Translations under genes and position numbers: made by a program
Notes under the pieces: generated by a model
The model's input: only the letters and a program-made list of their open reading frames with translations
Databases searched by the model: none
What the model was told of the DNA's origin: nothing
Shown: positions 43,699-52,101 of the stretch, piece after piece
Numbering within the stretch: position 1 is the stretch's first letter
How the letters are laid out: each line of letters opens with the position of its first letter
Origin: Rhodothermus profundi
Lineage (GTDB): Bacteria > Bacteroidota > Rhodothermia > Rhodothermales > Rhodothermaceae
Reading direction: 5' to 3'
DNA: 64,000 bases
Assembly: GCF_900142415.1 (NCBI RefSeq)
Contig: NZ_FRAU01000002.1
Coordinates: 124,001 to 188,000 of the forward strand

Positions 43699-44745
43699 AT
43701 GCCCGGGCAACCGCTTCGTGGTTTTCGTCCGGGGCGGCTGGCATGGAAGCTGGCCGTCTACAGCGTGCTGCTAGCGCTGCTACCGACGGTAGGGATAGGG
43801 CTGCACGTCGATTCGCCCGGGGTGCGGCTGGGACTGTTGCTGCTGGTTTTCGGGGCAAGTGTGCTGGTGGTGGCTGCGCATCTGCTGACCCCTCGGTTGG
43901 CGCAAGCCCGCGCGCTACTCCGGCAGCTTCAGCAGCGTTCCTTTGAAGGGCTGGACCGGCCGCCTGCACCTCAGGGGGACGAGCTAAGCCGCCTTGTCTG
44001 GCAGATCTATCGCACGGGGCGCGTGCTCGAACAGGAGATCGAAGAACTTAGACGCATGGAAAGCTACCGCCGCGAGTTCCTGGGCAACGTCTCGCACGAG
44101 CTCAAGACGCCCATTTTTTCAATCCGCGGATTTGCTGAGACGCTGCTTGAAGCAGATCCTGGCGATGAGGCTACGCGCCGCGCCTTTCTGGAAAAAATCC
44201 TGCGCAATGCCGATCGGTTGGCTAATCTGGTGCGCGATCTCTCTGAGATTGCTCGATTGGAGACGGGTGCGTTGCAGATGGAGCCGGCCGCCTTCGATCT
44301 GCCGGTGCTGGTGCGTGACGTGCTTGAATCGATGGAGCCGCTGGCCGTTACCCGCCAGGTATCCCTGCGGTGTAGCATGCCCGCCGACGTGCCTCCTGTG
44401 CTGGGCGATCGGGAGCGGTTGCGGCAGGTGCTGGTCAACCTGGTGGACAATGCCATCAAGTACAACCGCCCGGGCGGTTTTGTGGAAGTGCGGCTGCAAC
44501 CGCAGAATGATTGCGTGCGCATTGCCGTGGTGGACAATGGAATCGGCATTGCGCCGCAGCATATTCCCCGGCTGACCGAGCGTTTTTATCGCGTGGACCG
44601 TTCGCGTTCGCGAGAGCAGGGGGGGACCGGGCTGGGACTGGCTATTGTGAAGCACATCCTGAACGCCCATCGAACGCAGCTGGAAATCGAAAGCACACCC
44701 GGCCAGGGGGCTACGTTTGCCTTTTGTCTGCCGGTTGCGCGGTAA
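43699..44745 (+). CDS. PhoR-like sensor histidine kinase
   Basis: 348 residues. Two membrane segments near the N-terminus (about 16-36 and 43-63) with only a very short periplasmic loop, so it may sense through the membrane or a partner. Phosphorylated H133 is in NVSHELKTPIFSIRG; ATP-binding N box LVNLVDNAIKYN, G1 VVDNGIGIAP and G2 GGTGLGLAIVKHI follow. Forms a pair with the regulator just upstream; phosphate as signal is a guess from similarity. Confidence 0.93.
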   Translation: MPGQPLRGFRPGRLAWKLAVYSVLLALLPTVGIGLHVDSPGVRLGLLLLVFGASVLVVAAHLLTPRLAQARALLRQLQQRSFEGLDRPPAPQGDELSRLVWQIYRTGRVLEQEIEELRRMESYRREFLGNVSHELKTPIFSIRGFAETLLEADPGDEATRRAFLEKILRNADRLANLVRDLSEIARLETGALQMEPAAFDLPVLVRDVLESMEPLAVTRQVSLRCSMPADVPPVLGDRERLRQVLVNLVDNAIKYNRPGGFVEVRLQPQNDCVRIAVVDNGIGIAPQHIPRLTERFYRVDRSRSREQGGTGLGLAIVKHILNAHRTQLEIESTPGQGATFAFCLPVAR

Positions 44746-44909
44746 AGGCTTGCCTTTTATGGAGCGGCTTCGTATCGTCTAAAAAGGCCTTTGCAGCATG
44801 CTTTATCGGAAGGCATATCGTTTTCGTCCTCCCTCGGCACTGCCGGCGCGGCGCTGCCTGGTGCGGCGATGGCTTGGTCGCTGCAAGCCGCAAGAATGAC
44901 CGCCTTTCG

Positions 44910-44937
44910 TTGAACGTCGGCAGGTAGTTGCTAGACT
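44910..44937 (+). promoter_or_regulatory. Possible promoter of the ion/bicarbonate module
   Basis: TTGAAC (44910-44915) and TAGACT (44932-44937), 19 bases between TTG and TA, in the 250-bp gap before the antiporter gene. The -7 element is a weak match. Nothing else is recognisable in the gap. Confidence 0.3.
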
Positions 44938-44995
44938 CCGTGCTTTGGAAAAGCCTTCCAGAACAGGGGTATTCCATCACGAATAAACGCTGCCT

Positions 44996-47299
44996 ATGGA
45001 ACTCTCGCTACTGAATTTGCTCCTGGTGCTGGTGGCCGCGTGGCTGGGGGGATTGCTGGCTACGCGGTTGGGGTACCCGTCGGTGCTGGGGGAATTGCTG
45101 GCGGGCATGCTGCTGGGGCCACCGCTGCTGGGCGTCCTGCATGGAAGCGAGGCGCTGGCTGTGGTGGGGGAGCTGGGCGTTCTGCTTATGCTCCTCTACA
45201 TCGGGATGGAAATCGATCCCCAGGAGCTGGGGCGCGCTTCTAAAGGGGGGGTGTTGGCCGCGCTGGGCGGTTTTATTACACCCTTTGTTGCCTGTTATTT
45301 GCTGATTTACAGCGTAACGGGCAGCGCCTATGCGGCGATGTTTGTGGGGGTTGCTGCCGGGGTAACCTCGCTGGCCACCAAGTCGCGCATCCTGGTTGAT
45401 CTGCAACTGCTGGACACGCGGATTGCGCATGTGATGATGGCCGGGGCGTTGATAACCGACACCCTGTCGCTGTTGATTTTTGCCGGCGTGATTGGTGTAG
45501 CGCAGTTTGGCAGCGTGTCGATGGTCCAGCTAAGCGTTGTAGGCCTGAAAGCGCTGGCGTTTTTCTCGGTGGCGGCGCTGGCGGGACTGAAGCTTATCCC
45601 TCGTTTTGGAGCCTGGCTGCAACGCTATGCGCCGGGGCGAACGGTTAGCTTCCTGCTGATTGTGGTGTTGGCCTTGCTTTACGCTGAGGGAGCTGAGCTA
45701 GCGGGACTGCATGGTATTCTGGGGGCTTTTCTGGCGGGTCTGTTTCTGCGCGAGCGCACGCTGGGCCGGACGCTCTCCAGGGATCTGATGGATCTTGTGC
45801 GGGACGTGTCGCTGGGGTTTCTGGCGCCGGTCTTTTTTGTGATGGCTGGCTTTGAGGTCACCTTTGAAGTGTTCTGGGAGCATCCCGTATTGCTGGCCAG
45901 TGTCATTGTGCTGGCCACGCTGGCTAAGATTATAGGGACGGCTCTCTTTTATTTGCCCACCGGGTATGGATGGCGTGAAGGGCTGGTGCTGGGGGCCGGC
46001 ATGAACGGTCGGGGCGCGGTTGAGATAATCATTGCCCAGATTGGCCTTTCGCTGGGCATCATCGACACCACGATCTTTTCTATTCTGGTCTTTATGGCCA
46101 TCTTTACAACGGCTACCGTTCCGGTTTTGCTCAAGCTGGGCGTGGACTGGCTCAAGCGTCGGGGTGAGCTGGTGCGCTCCGACCATGAGCGGCGGGGGGT
46201 GCTGATCATTGGGGCGGGAACGACGGCACGGGCGCTGGGACGGGTGCTGGCGCGCTCGCAACCGGTATGGGTCGTCGATCGCAATCCACAGCTCTGCGCG
46301 TTGGCAGAAAAGGATGGGCTGCAAGCGCGCTGTGGAGATGCGCTGGATGAGCAGGTGCTCAGTGAAGCCCAGGCCGCCCATGTCCGCACCTTCATTGCGA
46401 TGACAGGGAATGCCGAGGTGAACGCGCTGGCGGCACAACTAGCGCGCACGGTTTTCTACGTGCCCGAAATCCATGTGCTTTTCAGCGGAGGGGATGAGGC
46501 CGAGCATCAGAGCTTGCTGACGCATCTGCACGCCACGACCCTGTTTGCCGGGTCTGTTTCGCTGGCTGCGTGGGACTATCGAATTGAGCAGGAGCGTATT
46601 GTGCGCAGCAAGGTGCGTGTGGAGCAGGCTGGGTCGGCTGCGCGATTTTTCCGAGCGTTGCAGGGGCCGCGCCCGACGCTTCCGCTGGCTGTGCTCCGAG
46701 AAGATCAGTATTGGGCTGTGCATAGTGGACTTACGCTGCAGCCTGGCGACGAGGTCATTGTGCTTCAGGCGGTCGATGTGGTGGCGGTTCCGCGTGACCG
46801 CTTCGATCGGCTGGTAGCGGAGGCGTCTGTGCTGGATCTGGCTCGTCAGCTTTCGCTTGAAGAGTTCTTCCGGAAGGCGTCGGAGGCGCTGGCGGCTCGC
46901 CTGGAGCTTGATGCGGAAACCCTGCAGCAGCGCTTTCTGGATCGGGAAGCGCTCAGCAGTACGGTTGTGTTTCCGGGCGTTGCCATTCCCCATGTGATTG
47001 TTGAAGGGCAGGGTCGCTTTGAACTGCTGGTGGCCCGTTGCCGGGAAGGCTTGCAGTTTCCCGGTCAGCCCGAGCGCGTTCATGCTGTGTTTGTGCTGGC
47101 GCGCTCTGAAGATGAGCGGACGTTTCATCTGCAGGCGCTTTCGGCCATTGCACAAATTCTGCAGCGTGAAGATTTTGAGCAGGCATGGCTGGCAGCTGCA
47201 GGACCGGAGGCGTTGCGTCGGTTGCTGCTTGAGAGCGAGCGGCGTCGGCTACCGCTTCCGGCAGGCTCGGAGCCGGGTGAAGCGCTGCCAGAAGCCTGA
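44996..47299 (+). CDS. CPA2 cation/proton antiporter with TrkA and PTS EIIA domains
   Basis: 767 residues in three parts. Residues 1-385: about 12 membrane segments of a Kef/Nha-like CPA2 antiporter (VLGELLAGMLLGPPLLG, GMNGRGAVEIIIAQIGLSLGII). Residues about 398-570: RCK/TrkA-N nucleotide-binding domain (VLIIGAGTTARALGRVLA) with a TrkA-C-like domain. Residues about 610-750: an EIIA-Ntr/fructose-type PTS domain with H666 in GVAIPHVIV, the phosphorylatable His. The fusion suggests transport is set by both nucleotide and phosphotransfer state. First gene of a five-gene run ending at 52018. Confidence 0.88.
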   Translation: MELSLLNLLLVLVAAWLGGLLATRLGYPSVLGELLAGMLLGPPLLGVLHGSEALAVVGELGVLLMLLYIGMEIDPQELGRASKGGVLAALGGFITPFVACYLLIYSVTGSAYAAMFVGVAAGVTSLATKSRILVDLQLLDTRIAHVMMAGALITDTLSLLIFAGVIGVAQFGSVSMVQLSVVGLKALAFFSVAALAGLKLIPRFGAWLQRYAPGRTVSFLLIVVLALLYAEGAELAGLHGILGAFLAGLFLRERTLGRTLSRDLMDLVRDVSLGFLAPVFFVMAGFEVTFEVFWEHPVLLASVIVLATLAKIIGTALFYLPTGYGWREGLVLGAGMNGRGAVEIIIAQIGLSLGIIDTTIFSILVFMAIFTTATVPVLLKLGVDWLKRRGELVRSDHERRGVLIIGAGTTARALGRVLARSQPVWVVDRNPQLCALAEKDGLQARCGDALDEQVLSEAQAAHVRTFIAMTGNAEVNALAAQLARTVFYVPEIHVLFSGGDEAEHQSLLTHLHATTLFAGSVSLAAWDYRIEQERIVRSKVRVEQAGSAARFFRALQGPRPTLPLAVLREDQYWAVHSGLTLQPGDEVIVLQAVDVVAVPRDRFDRLVAEASVLDLARQLSLEEFFRKASEALAARLELDAETLQQRFLDREALSSTVVFPGVAIPHVIVEGQGRFELLVARCREGLQFPGQPERVHAVFVLARSEDERTFHLQALSAIAQILQREDFEQAWLAAAGPEALRRLLLESERRRLPLPAGSEPGEALPEA

Positions 47300-47338
47300 A
47301 TCTGAAATCCAATCCCTTGCAAACCAAGACCAGGAAAC

Positions 47339-48676
47339 ATGCGGCATCGTAGTTCCAGCATCACCGATCGCCTGATTCGGCCGTTTCAGGAATTTTTTCA
47401 CACAGAAGCGGCCAGTGGCATGTTGTTGCTGCTGTGCGCTGTTGTGGCGCTGGCCTGGGCCAACTCTCCCTGGGGCGCGACCTACCAGGCGCTCTGGGAG
47501 ACCAAGCTGACGATTGGTCCAGAAGGGGCGGCGCTCTCCAAATCCCTGTTGCACTGGATTAATGATGGCCTGATGGTGCTGTTTTTCCTGCTGGTGGGGT
47601 TGGAGATCAAGCGGGAGCTGCTGGTCGGGGAGTTGTCGTCGCCCCGAAAGGCCGGGCTGGCCATTGCCGGAGCAATTGGAGGGATGGTGGTGCCGGCTCT
47701 GCTATACCTGACGCTGAACGCAGGCGGTGTAGGGGAGCGGGGATGGGGGATTCCCATGGCAACCGACATTGCCTTTGCGCTGGGCGTGCTGGCGCTTCTG
47801 GGCCGGGGGTTGCCGGTAGGATTGCGGGTGTTTCTGGCAGCGCTCGCCATCGTGGATGATCTGGGGGCCGTGCTGGTCATTGCTGTGTTTTATACGGCGG
47901 AGCTATCCATGGGAGCACTGCTGGCTGCCGCCGTTGTCTGGGGATTGCTCTGGGCGTGCAACCTGCTGGGCGTGCGGCAGCTCTGGATCTATGGCGTGCT
48001 GGGCGTTGTGCTCTGGCTGGCGGTGCTCAAGTCGGGCGTGCATGCTACGGTGGCTGGCGTGCTGCTGGCGCTGACGATTCCCGCGCGCCGCAAGATTGAT
48101 GGCGAAGCTTTTCTGACCCAGGCGCAGACGCTACTGGAGGTGTTCCGAAAAAGTCCAGGCACCGGGCGCCTGCTCAGCGAAGATCAGCGGGATGCGGTTT
48201 ACTCGTTGCAGCAGGCCTGTGAGCACGTCGAAGCCCCCCTGACCCGCATGGAGCATGGATTGCATGGGCTGGTGGCGTATTTCGTTATGCCGGTATTTGC
48301 GCTGGCCAATGCAGGCGTGGCGCTGGGCGGCGACAGTGGGCTCAGCCTGACGCACTCTGTTACGCTGGGCGTTGTACTGGGCCTGTTGGTGGGCAAGCCC
48401 ATCGGCGTGCTGCTGACTGCCTGGCTGGCGGTGCGGTTACGGCTGGCTGAGCTGCCGGCAGGAGTTACCTGGGGGCAGTTGCTGGGTGTGGGATGCCTGT
48501 GTGGGATTGGGTTTACCATGGCCCTGTTTATTGCCGGGTTGGCTTTCCCCGATCCCTTGTTGCTGGATCAAGCCAAGGTAGGCATCCTGAGCGCCTCGTT
48601 GTTGGCCGGGCTATTAGGCTGGGTCTTTCTGGCGCGGGCACGAAAAATTCATCAGGCAAAAGCTCTTTCCGCATGA
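47339..48676 (+). CDS. nhaA: Na+/H+ antiporter NhaA
   Basis: 445 residues with about 12 membrane segments. NhaA signatures: [37 protein letters not shown] and the ion-binding Asp pair in [16 protein letters not shown]. Exports Na+ in exchange for H+. Follows the CPA2 gene after 39 bases and precedes the Na+-dependent bicarbonate carrier, which would use the Na+ gradient NhaA helps to set. Confidence 0.96.
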   Translation: MRHRSSSITDRLIRPFQEFFHTEAASGMLLLLCAVVALAWANSPWGATYQALWETKLTIGPEGAALSKSLLHWINDGLMVLFFLLVGLEIKRELLVGELSSPRKAGLAIAGAIGGMVVPALLYLTLNAGGVGERGWGIPMATDIAFALGVLALLGRGLPVGLRVFLAALAIVDDLGAVLVIAVFYTAELSMGALLAAAVVWGLLWACNLLGVRQLWIYGVLGVVLWLAVLKSGVHATVAGVLLALTIPARRKIDGEAFLTQAQTLLEVFRKSPGTGRLLSEDQRDAVYSLQQACEHVEAPLTRMEHGLHGLVAYFVMPVFALANAGVALGGDSGLSLTHSVTLGVVLGLLVGKPIGVLLTAWLAVRLRLAELPAGVTWGQLLGVGCLCGIGFTMALFIAGLAFPDPLLLDQAKVGILSASLLAGLLGWVFLARARKIHQAKALSA

Positions 48677-48740
48677 AACATGAGCAAGGCGCCCCCCGTT
48701 GGCCGGCCGGCTTTTTTTGCAGACCAGCCGGAGCCGTGCC

Positions 48741-49700
48741 ATGCTGGACGTGCTGCTGACCAACCTGCTTTCGCCTATTGTACTGGCGTTTGTGCTGGGC
48801 ATTGTAGCGCAGCTCATTCGCAGCGATCTTTCGTTTCCCGAACCCCTGTACCAGGCGCTGTCGATTTATCTGCTGCTGGCCATTGGGCTCAAAGGAGGGG
48901 CCGAGCTGAGCCATACGCCGTGGTCAGCCGTAGTAGGGCCGGCGCTGGTAACGTTGCTGCTGGGCGTTGTGACGCCGATCACCTCGTATGTGGTGCTGCG
49001 CAAGCTGGGGCGTATGGACCGCGTCAACGCGGCGGCTATTGCAGCCCACTACGGCTCGGTGTCGGCAGTAACGTTTATTGCGGCGCAGGCGTTTGGACAG
49101 GTGCAGGGGCATTCAATTGAAGGATTTATGCCGGCGCTGGTAGCCATGCTTGAGGTGCCGGCTATTGTGGTTGCGCTTATGATCGCCTTCATGCGCAGCA
49201 ACCATCACGGATCCTGGCGTGAAGGACTGCACGAAGTGCTGGCCGGGCGCAGCATCGTGCTACTGGTAGGGGGCTTGATCATCGGGTATCTTTCAGGCAT
49301 GGAAGGGCTCCAGCAGGTGGCACCGTTCTTTGTGAGTGGCTTCAAAGGAGCGCTCACGCTCTTTCTGCTTGAAATGGGACTGGTGGCTGCGCGACGGCTG
49401 CGCGATCTCAAGAAGGCGGGAGCGTTTCTGGTCGGGTTTGGCATTGTGATGCCGCTGCTGCACGGCTCGCTGGCGGTTGTGCTGGGATCCTGGGCTGGGC
49501 TGTCGGTAGGCGGCCGCGCTGTACTGGGGGCGATGGTAGCCAGTGCGTCCTACATTGCAGCGCCGGCAGCCGTGCGCATCTCCCTGCCCGAAGCCAACCC
49601 ATCGTATTACCTGACGGCCTCGCTGGGCATTACCTTCCCGTTTAACCTGACGCTGGGAATTCCACTGTATTTTGCCTTAGCCCAATGGATAGAAGGATAG
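48741..49700 (+). CDS. sbtA: SbtA-family sodium/bicarbonate symporter
   Basis: 319 residues in about ten membrane segments arranged as two repeats. The N-terminus NLLSPIVLAFVLGIVAQLIRSDLSFPEPLYQALSIYLLLAIGLKGG and the loop AAHYGSVSAVTFIAA are the SbtA (DUF897) signatures known from cyanobacteria, where the protein imports HCO3- with Na+. ATG 48741 is chosen over the frame start at 48699. The SbtB gene follows after four bases, which strongly supports the call. Confidence 0.93.
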   Translation: MLDVLLTNLLSPIVLAFVLGIVAQLIRSDLSFPEPLYQALSIYLLLAIGLKGGAELSHTPWSAVVGPALVTLLLGVVTPITSYVVLRKLGRMDRVNAAAIAAHYGSVSAVTFIAAQAFGQVQGHSIEGFMPALVAMLEVPAIVVALMIAFMRSNHHGSWREGLHEVLAGRSIVLLVGGLIIGYLSGMEGLQQVAPFFVSGFKGALTLFLLEMGLVAARRLRDLKKAGAFLVGFGIVMPLLHGSLAVVLGSWAGLSVGGRAVLGAMVASASYIAAPAAVRISLPEANPSYYLTASLGITFPFNLTLGIPLYFALAQWIEG

Positions 49701-49704
49701 TTCC

Positions 49705-50007
49705 ATGCCAACCGTAACGCTCAAGCTCGTGACGATAGTAGCCGAGCGCGTGCTGCAGGAACGGCTGCTGCGCACGTTGAAAGAGCTGGGGGCTCGGGGC
49801 TATACGCTGACCGATGTGTCAGGTGAGGGCTCACGCGGCGTGCGGGCCAGCGAATGGGAAGGACACAACGTAAAGATTGAAACCATTGTCAGTCCGGAGG
49901 TAGCGGAGCGAATTATTGAGCATGTGGCCGAACATTATTTTCAACATTATGCCGTGATTGTTTACGCGCAGCCCGTCGAGGTGGTGCGGGGCGACAAATA
50001 CGTCTGA
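49705..50007 (+). CDS. sbtB: SbtB PII-like regulator of SbtA
   Basis: 100 residues with a PII fold. LKLVTIVAERVLQERLLRTLKELGARGYTLTDVSGEGSRGVRAS covers the first half and the T-loop, and HYAVIVYAQPVEVV the last strand. Cyanobacterial SbtB binds SbtA and senses cAMP and other adenyl nucleotides. This one ends VRGDKYV and lacks the C-terminal CGPxGC loop that gives the cyanobacterial form redox control. Between sbtA and a Kef-type gene, each spaced by four bases. Confidence 0.9.
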   Translation: MPTVTLKLVTIVAERVLQERLLRTLKELGARGYTLTDVSGEGSRGVRASEWEGHNVKIETIVSPEVAERIIEHVAEHYFQHYAVIVYAQPVEVVRGDKYV

Positions 50008-50011
50008 GTGC

Positions 50012-52018
50012 ATGCTGCTGGCCGGGATTGGATTGCCTTTTCTGGGAGAGCTGGTGGCGCTCGTGGTGACGAGCGTCCTTATCGCTTACCTGTGCTATCA
50101 GATCCGGTTGGTTCCGATTGTGGGGTTTCTCCTGGCCGGTGTGCTGATTGGTCCGGGGGTGCTTGGACTGGTGCGTAACGAAACGCTCATTCAGAGCACG
50201 GCTGAAATCGGAGTCATTCTGCTGCTCTTCACAATTGGCATTGAGTTCAGGCTGGATCAGCTTCGGCGCATCTGGCGCGAATTGTTGCTGGGAGGCGGGT
50301 TGCAGGTAGGGCTCACGACGCTTATTGTGCTGGGCCTGGCTCTGGCGGTGGGGGTTGAGGTGCGGCTGGCCCTCTTTACAGGCTTTCTGGTGGCGCTCAG
50401 CAGCACGGCTATTGTGCTGAGCGTGCTCAGCGACCGGCAGGAGACGGATACGGTGGTAGGACGGTTAGCGGTGGCGATGCTCATCTTTCAGGATCTGGCG
50501 ATTGTGGCCATGGTGTTGCTGGTGCCCGTGCTGGGAGGGGAATATGGCTCTGCGTCTGGTACGCTGCGTGCGCTGGGGGAGGCGTTGCTGGTGGTAGGCG
50601 GCGTGCTGGTGCTGGCGCGTCGGATTGTTCCCGGGCTGCTGGAACGCATTGCCCGCACGCGACGCCACGAGCTGTTCTTACTGACCGTCGTCGCTATTTG
50701 CTTTGGCACGGCCTGGGTAACCAGCCTGTTCGGGGTCAGCCTGGCGCTGGGGGCTTTTCTGGCCGGGTTGGTGGTCAGCGAAAGTGCGTACAGCGAGTAT
50801 GCCTTGAGTGAAATTCTGCCGCTGAAGGCGCTGTTTAATGCGGTGTTCTTTGTGTCGGTGGGGTTGCTGCTGGACGTGTCGTTTGTGCTGGCGCAGCCCG
50901 GGCTGGTAGCCGGCATTGTGCTCGGTGTCCTGCTGATTAAGGTAGCCGCCACTGCCGCTGCCGCCCGGTTGCTGGGGTATCCGATCCGTGTAGCCCTGGC
51001 GCTTGGACTGATGCTGGCGCAGATTGGAGAGTTTTCGTTCGTGCTGGCGCAGGCCGGACGCGACGTAGGCCTGACGCCGGCCGGCATGGGCGAAGCAGGC
51101 ACGCAGGGGTTGCTGGCCGCAACCGTACTGCTTATGGCTATCACCCCGTTGCTGATAGCGCTTGGACGGCACCTGAACGCGCGTCTGCTTCAGCGAGATG
51201 CGGCAGCGCCTGCAGCCTCGCATGCAACGACGGCGCTGGAAGACCATGTCGTTGTGGTAGGGTACGGACCAGCCGGGCAGCGCCTGGTACGGGTGCTTCG
51301 CGAGACAGGCATTCCATTTATTGTGATTGAGTTGAATCCCCACACGGTCCGAACAGCCCGCCAGGAAGGTCTTCCTATCCTGTACGGAGATGCCAGTCGC
51401 CGGCATATTCTGGAGCATGCCGCTATTGAGCAGGCCAAGGTGTGCGTCGTAGCGATCAACGATGAGGCCGCCACGCGGCGCATCGTGGAACTTGCACGGT
51501 TTCTGAATCCAACGCTGCAGATCATTGTGCGCACGCGCTTTTTGCGGGATGTAGAAGCGTTGCAACAGGCAGGCGCTGACATCGTGGTGCCTGAGGAGCT
51601 GGAGACATCGGTGCGCATTTTTACGCAGGTATTGCAGGCTTACTTTGTCCCGGAAGATGAGATTGAACGGCAGGTCGCCGCCATTCGCTCGGGAGACTAT
51701 CGGATCTTTCGGGGCAGTATTCAAGAAGCCCATTTAATGGTGCTGCAAGGGCTTGACGAAGAAGGATTGCATACGCGCGCTGTGGTGGTGCGTGAAGGAG
51801 CGCCAGTGGCGGGCAAAACGTTGGCCGAGTTAAATCTGCGCCAGCGCTACGGACTGACCGTGCTGGCAGTGCGGCGGGGCAGCCGCACCATCGGCAGTCC
51901 GGCCGGCGACTTCCGCATTGAACCCGGTGATCGGCTTGTGCTGATCGGTCTGGCCGATCAGTTTGCTCGCTGTGCCGAGCTGTTTCGTCCGCCCCGTCCG
52001 GCGCCTGAGACGGCCTGA
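50012..52018 (+). CDS. CPA2/Kef-type cation:proton antiporter with TrkA-N and TrkA-C
   Basis: 668 residues: about 12 membrane segments (LVPIVGFLLAGVLIGPGVLG, TAEIGVILLLFTIGIEF, FQDLAIVAMVLLVPV), then an RCK domain from about 420 (VVVVGYGPAGQRLVRVL, ILYGDASRRHILEHA) and a TrkA-C domain from about 575 (AELNLRQRYGLTVLAVRRG). Resembles KefB/YbaL potassium:proton antiporters. ATG 50012 is preferred over an earlier frame start at 49958 inside sbtB. Last gene of the module. Confidence 0.9.
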   Translation: MLLAGIGLPFLGELVALVVTSVLIAYLCYQIRLVPIVGFLLAGVLIGPGVLGLVRNETLIQSTAEIGVILLLFTIGIEFRLDQLRRIWRELLLGGGLQVGLTTLIVLGLALAVGVEVRLALFTGFLVALSSTAIVLSVLSDRQETDTVVGRLAVAMLIFQDLAIVAMVLLVPVLGGEYGSASGTLRALGEALLVVGGVLVLARRIVPGLLERIARTRRHELFLLTVVAICFGTAWVTSLFGVSLALGAFLAGLVVSESAYSEYALSEILPLKALFNAVFFVSVGLLLDVSFVLAQPGLVAGIVLGVLLIKVAATAAAARLLGYPIRVALALGLMLAQIGEFSFVLAQAGRDVGLTPAGMGEAGTQGLLAATVLLMAITPLLIALGRHLNARLLQRDAAAPAASHATTALEDHVVVVGYGPAGQRLVRVLRETGIPFIVIELNPHTVRTARQEGLPILYGDASRRHILEHAAIEQAKVCVVAINDEAATRRIVELARFLNPTLQIIVRTRFLRDVEALQQAGADIVVPEELETSVRIFTQVLQAYFVPEDEIERQVAAIRSGDYRIFRGSIQEAHLMVLQGLDEEGLHTRAVVVREGAPVAGKTLAELNLRQRYGLTVLAVRRGSRTIGSPAGDFRIEPGDRLVLIGLADQFARCAELFRPPRPAPETA

Positions 52019-52101
52019 GCGGACCGCTCGGTGGCGCCGCGTTCGGGTTTGTCAGGCCGGTGGTTTTGCAGAGGGCGCCGGCGATCGTGCCGGTACGTGG
52101 G

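Noticed and set aside
48680-49120. 146-codon frame overlapping sbtA
   Set aside because: Out of frame with the clear SbtA membrane protein.
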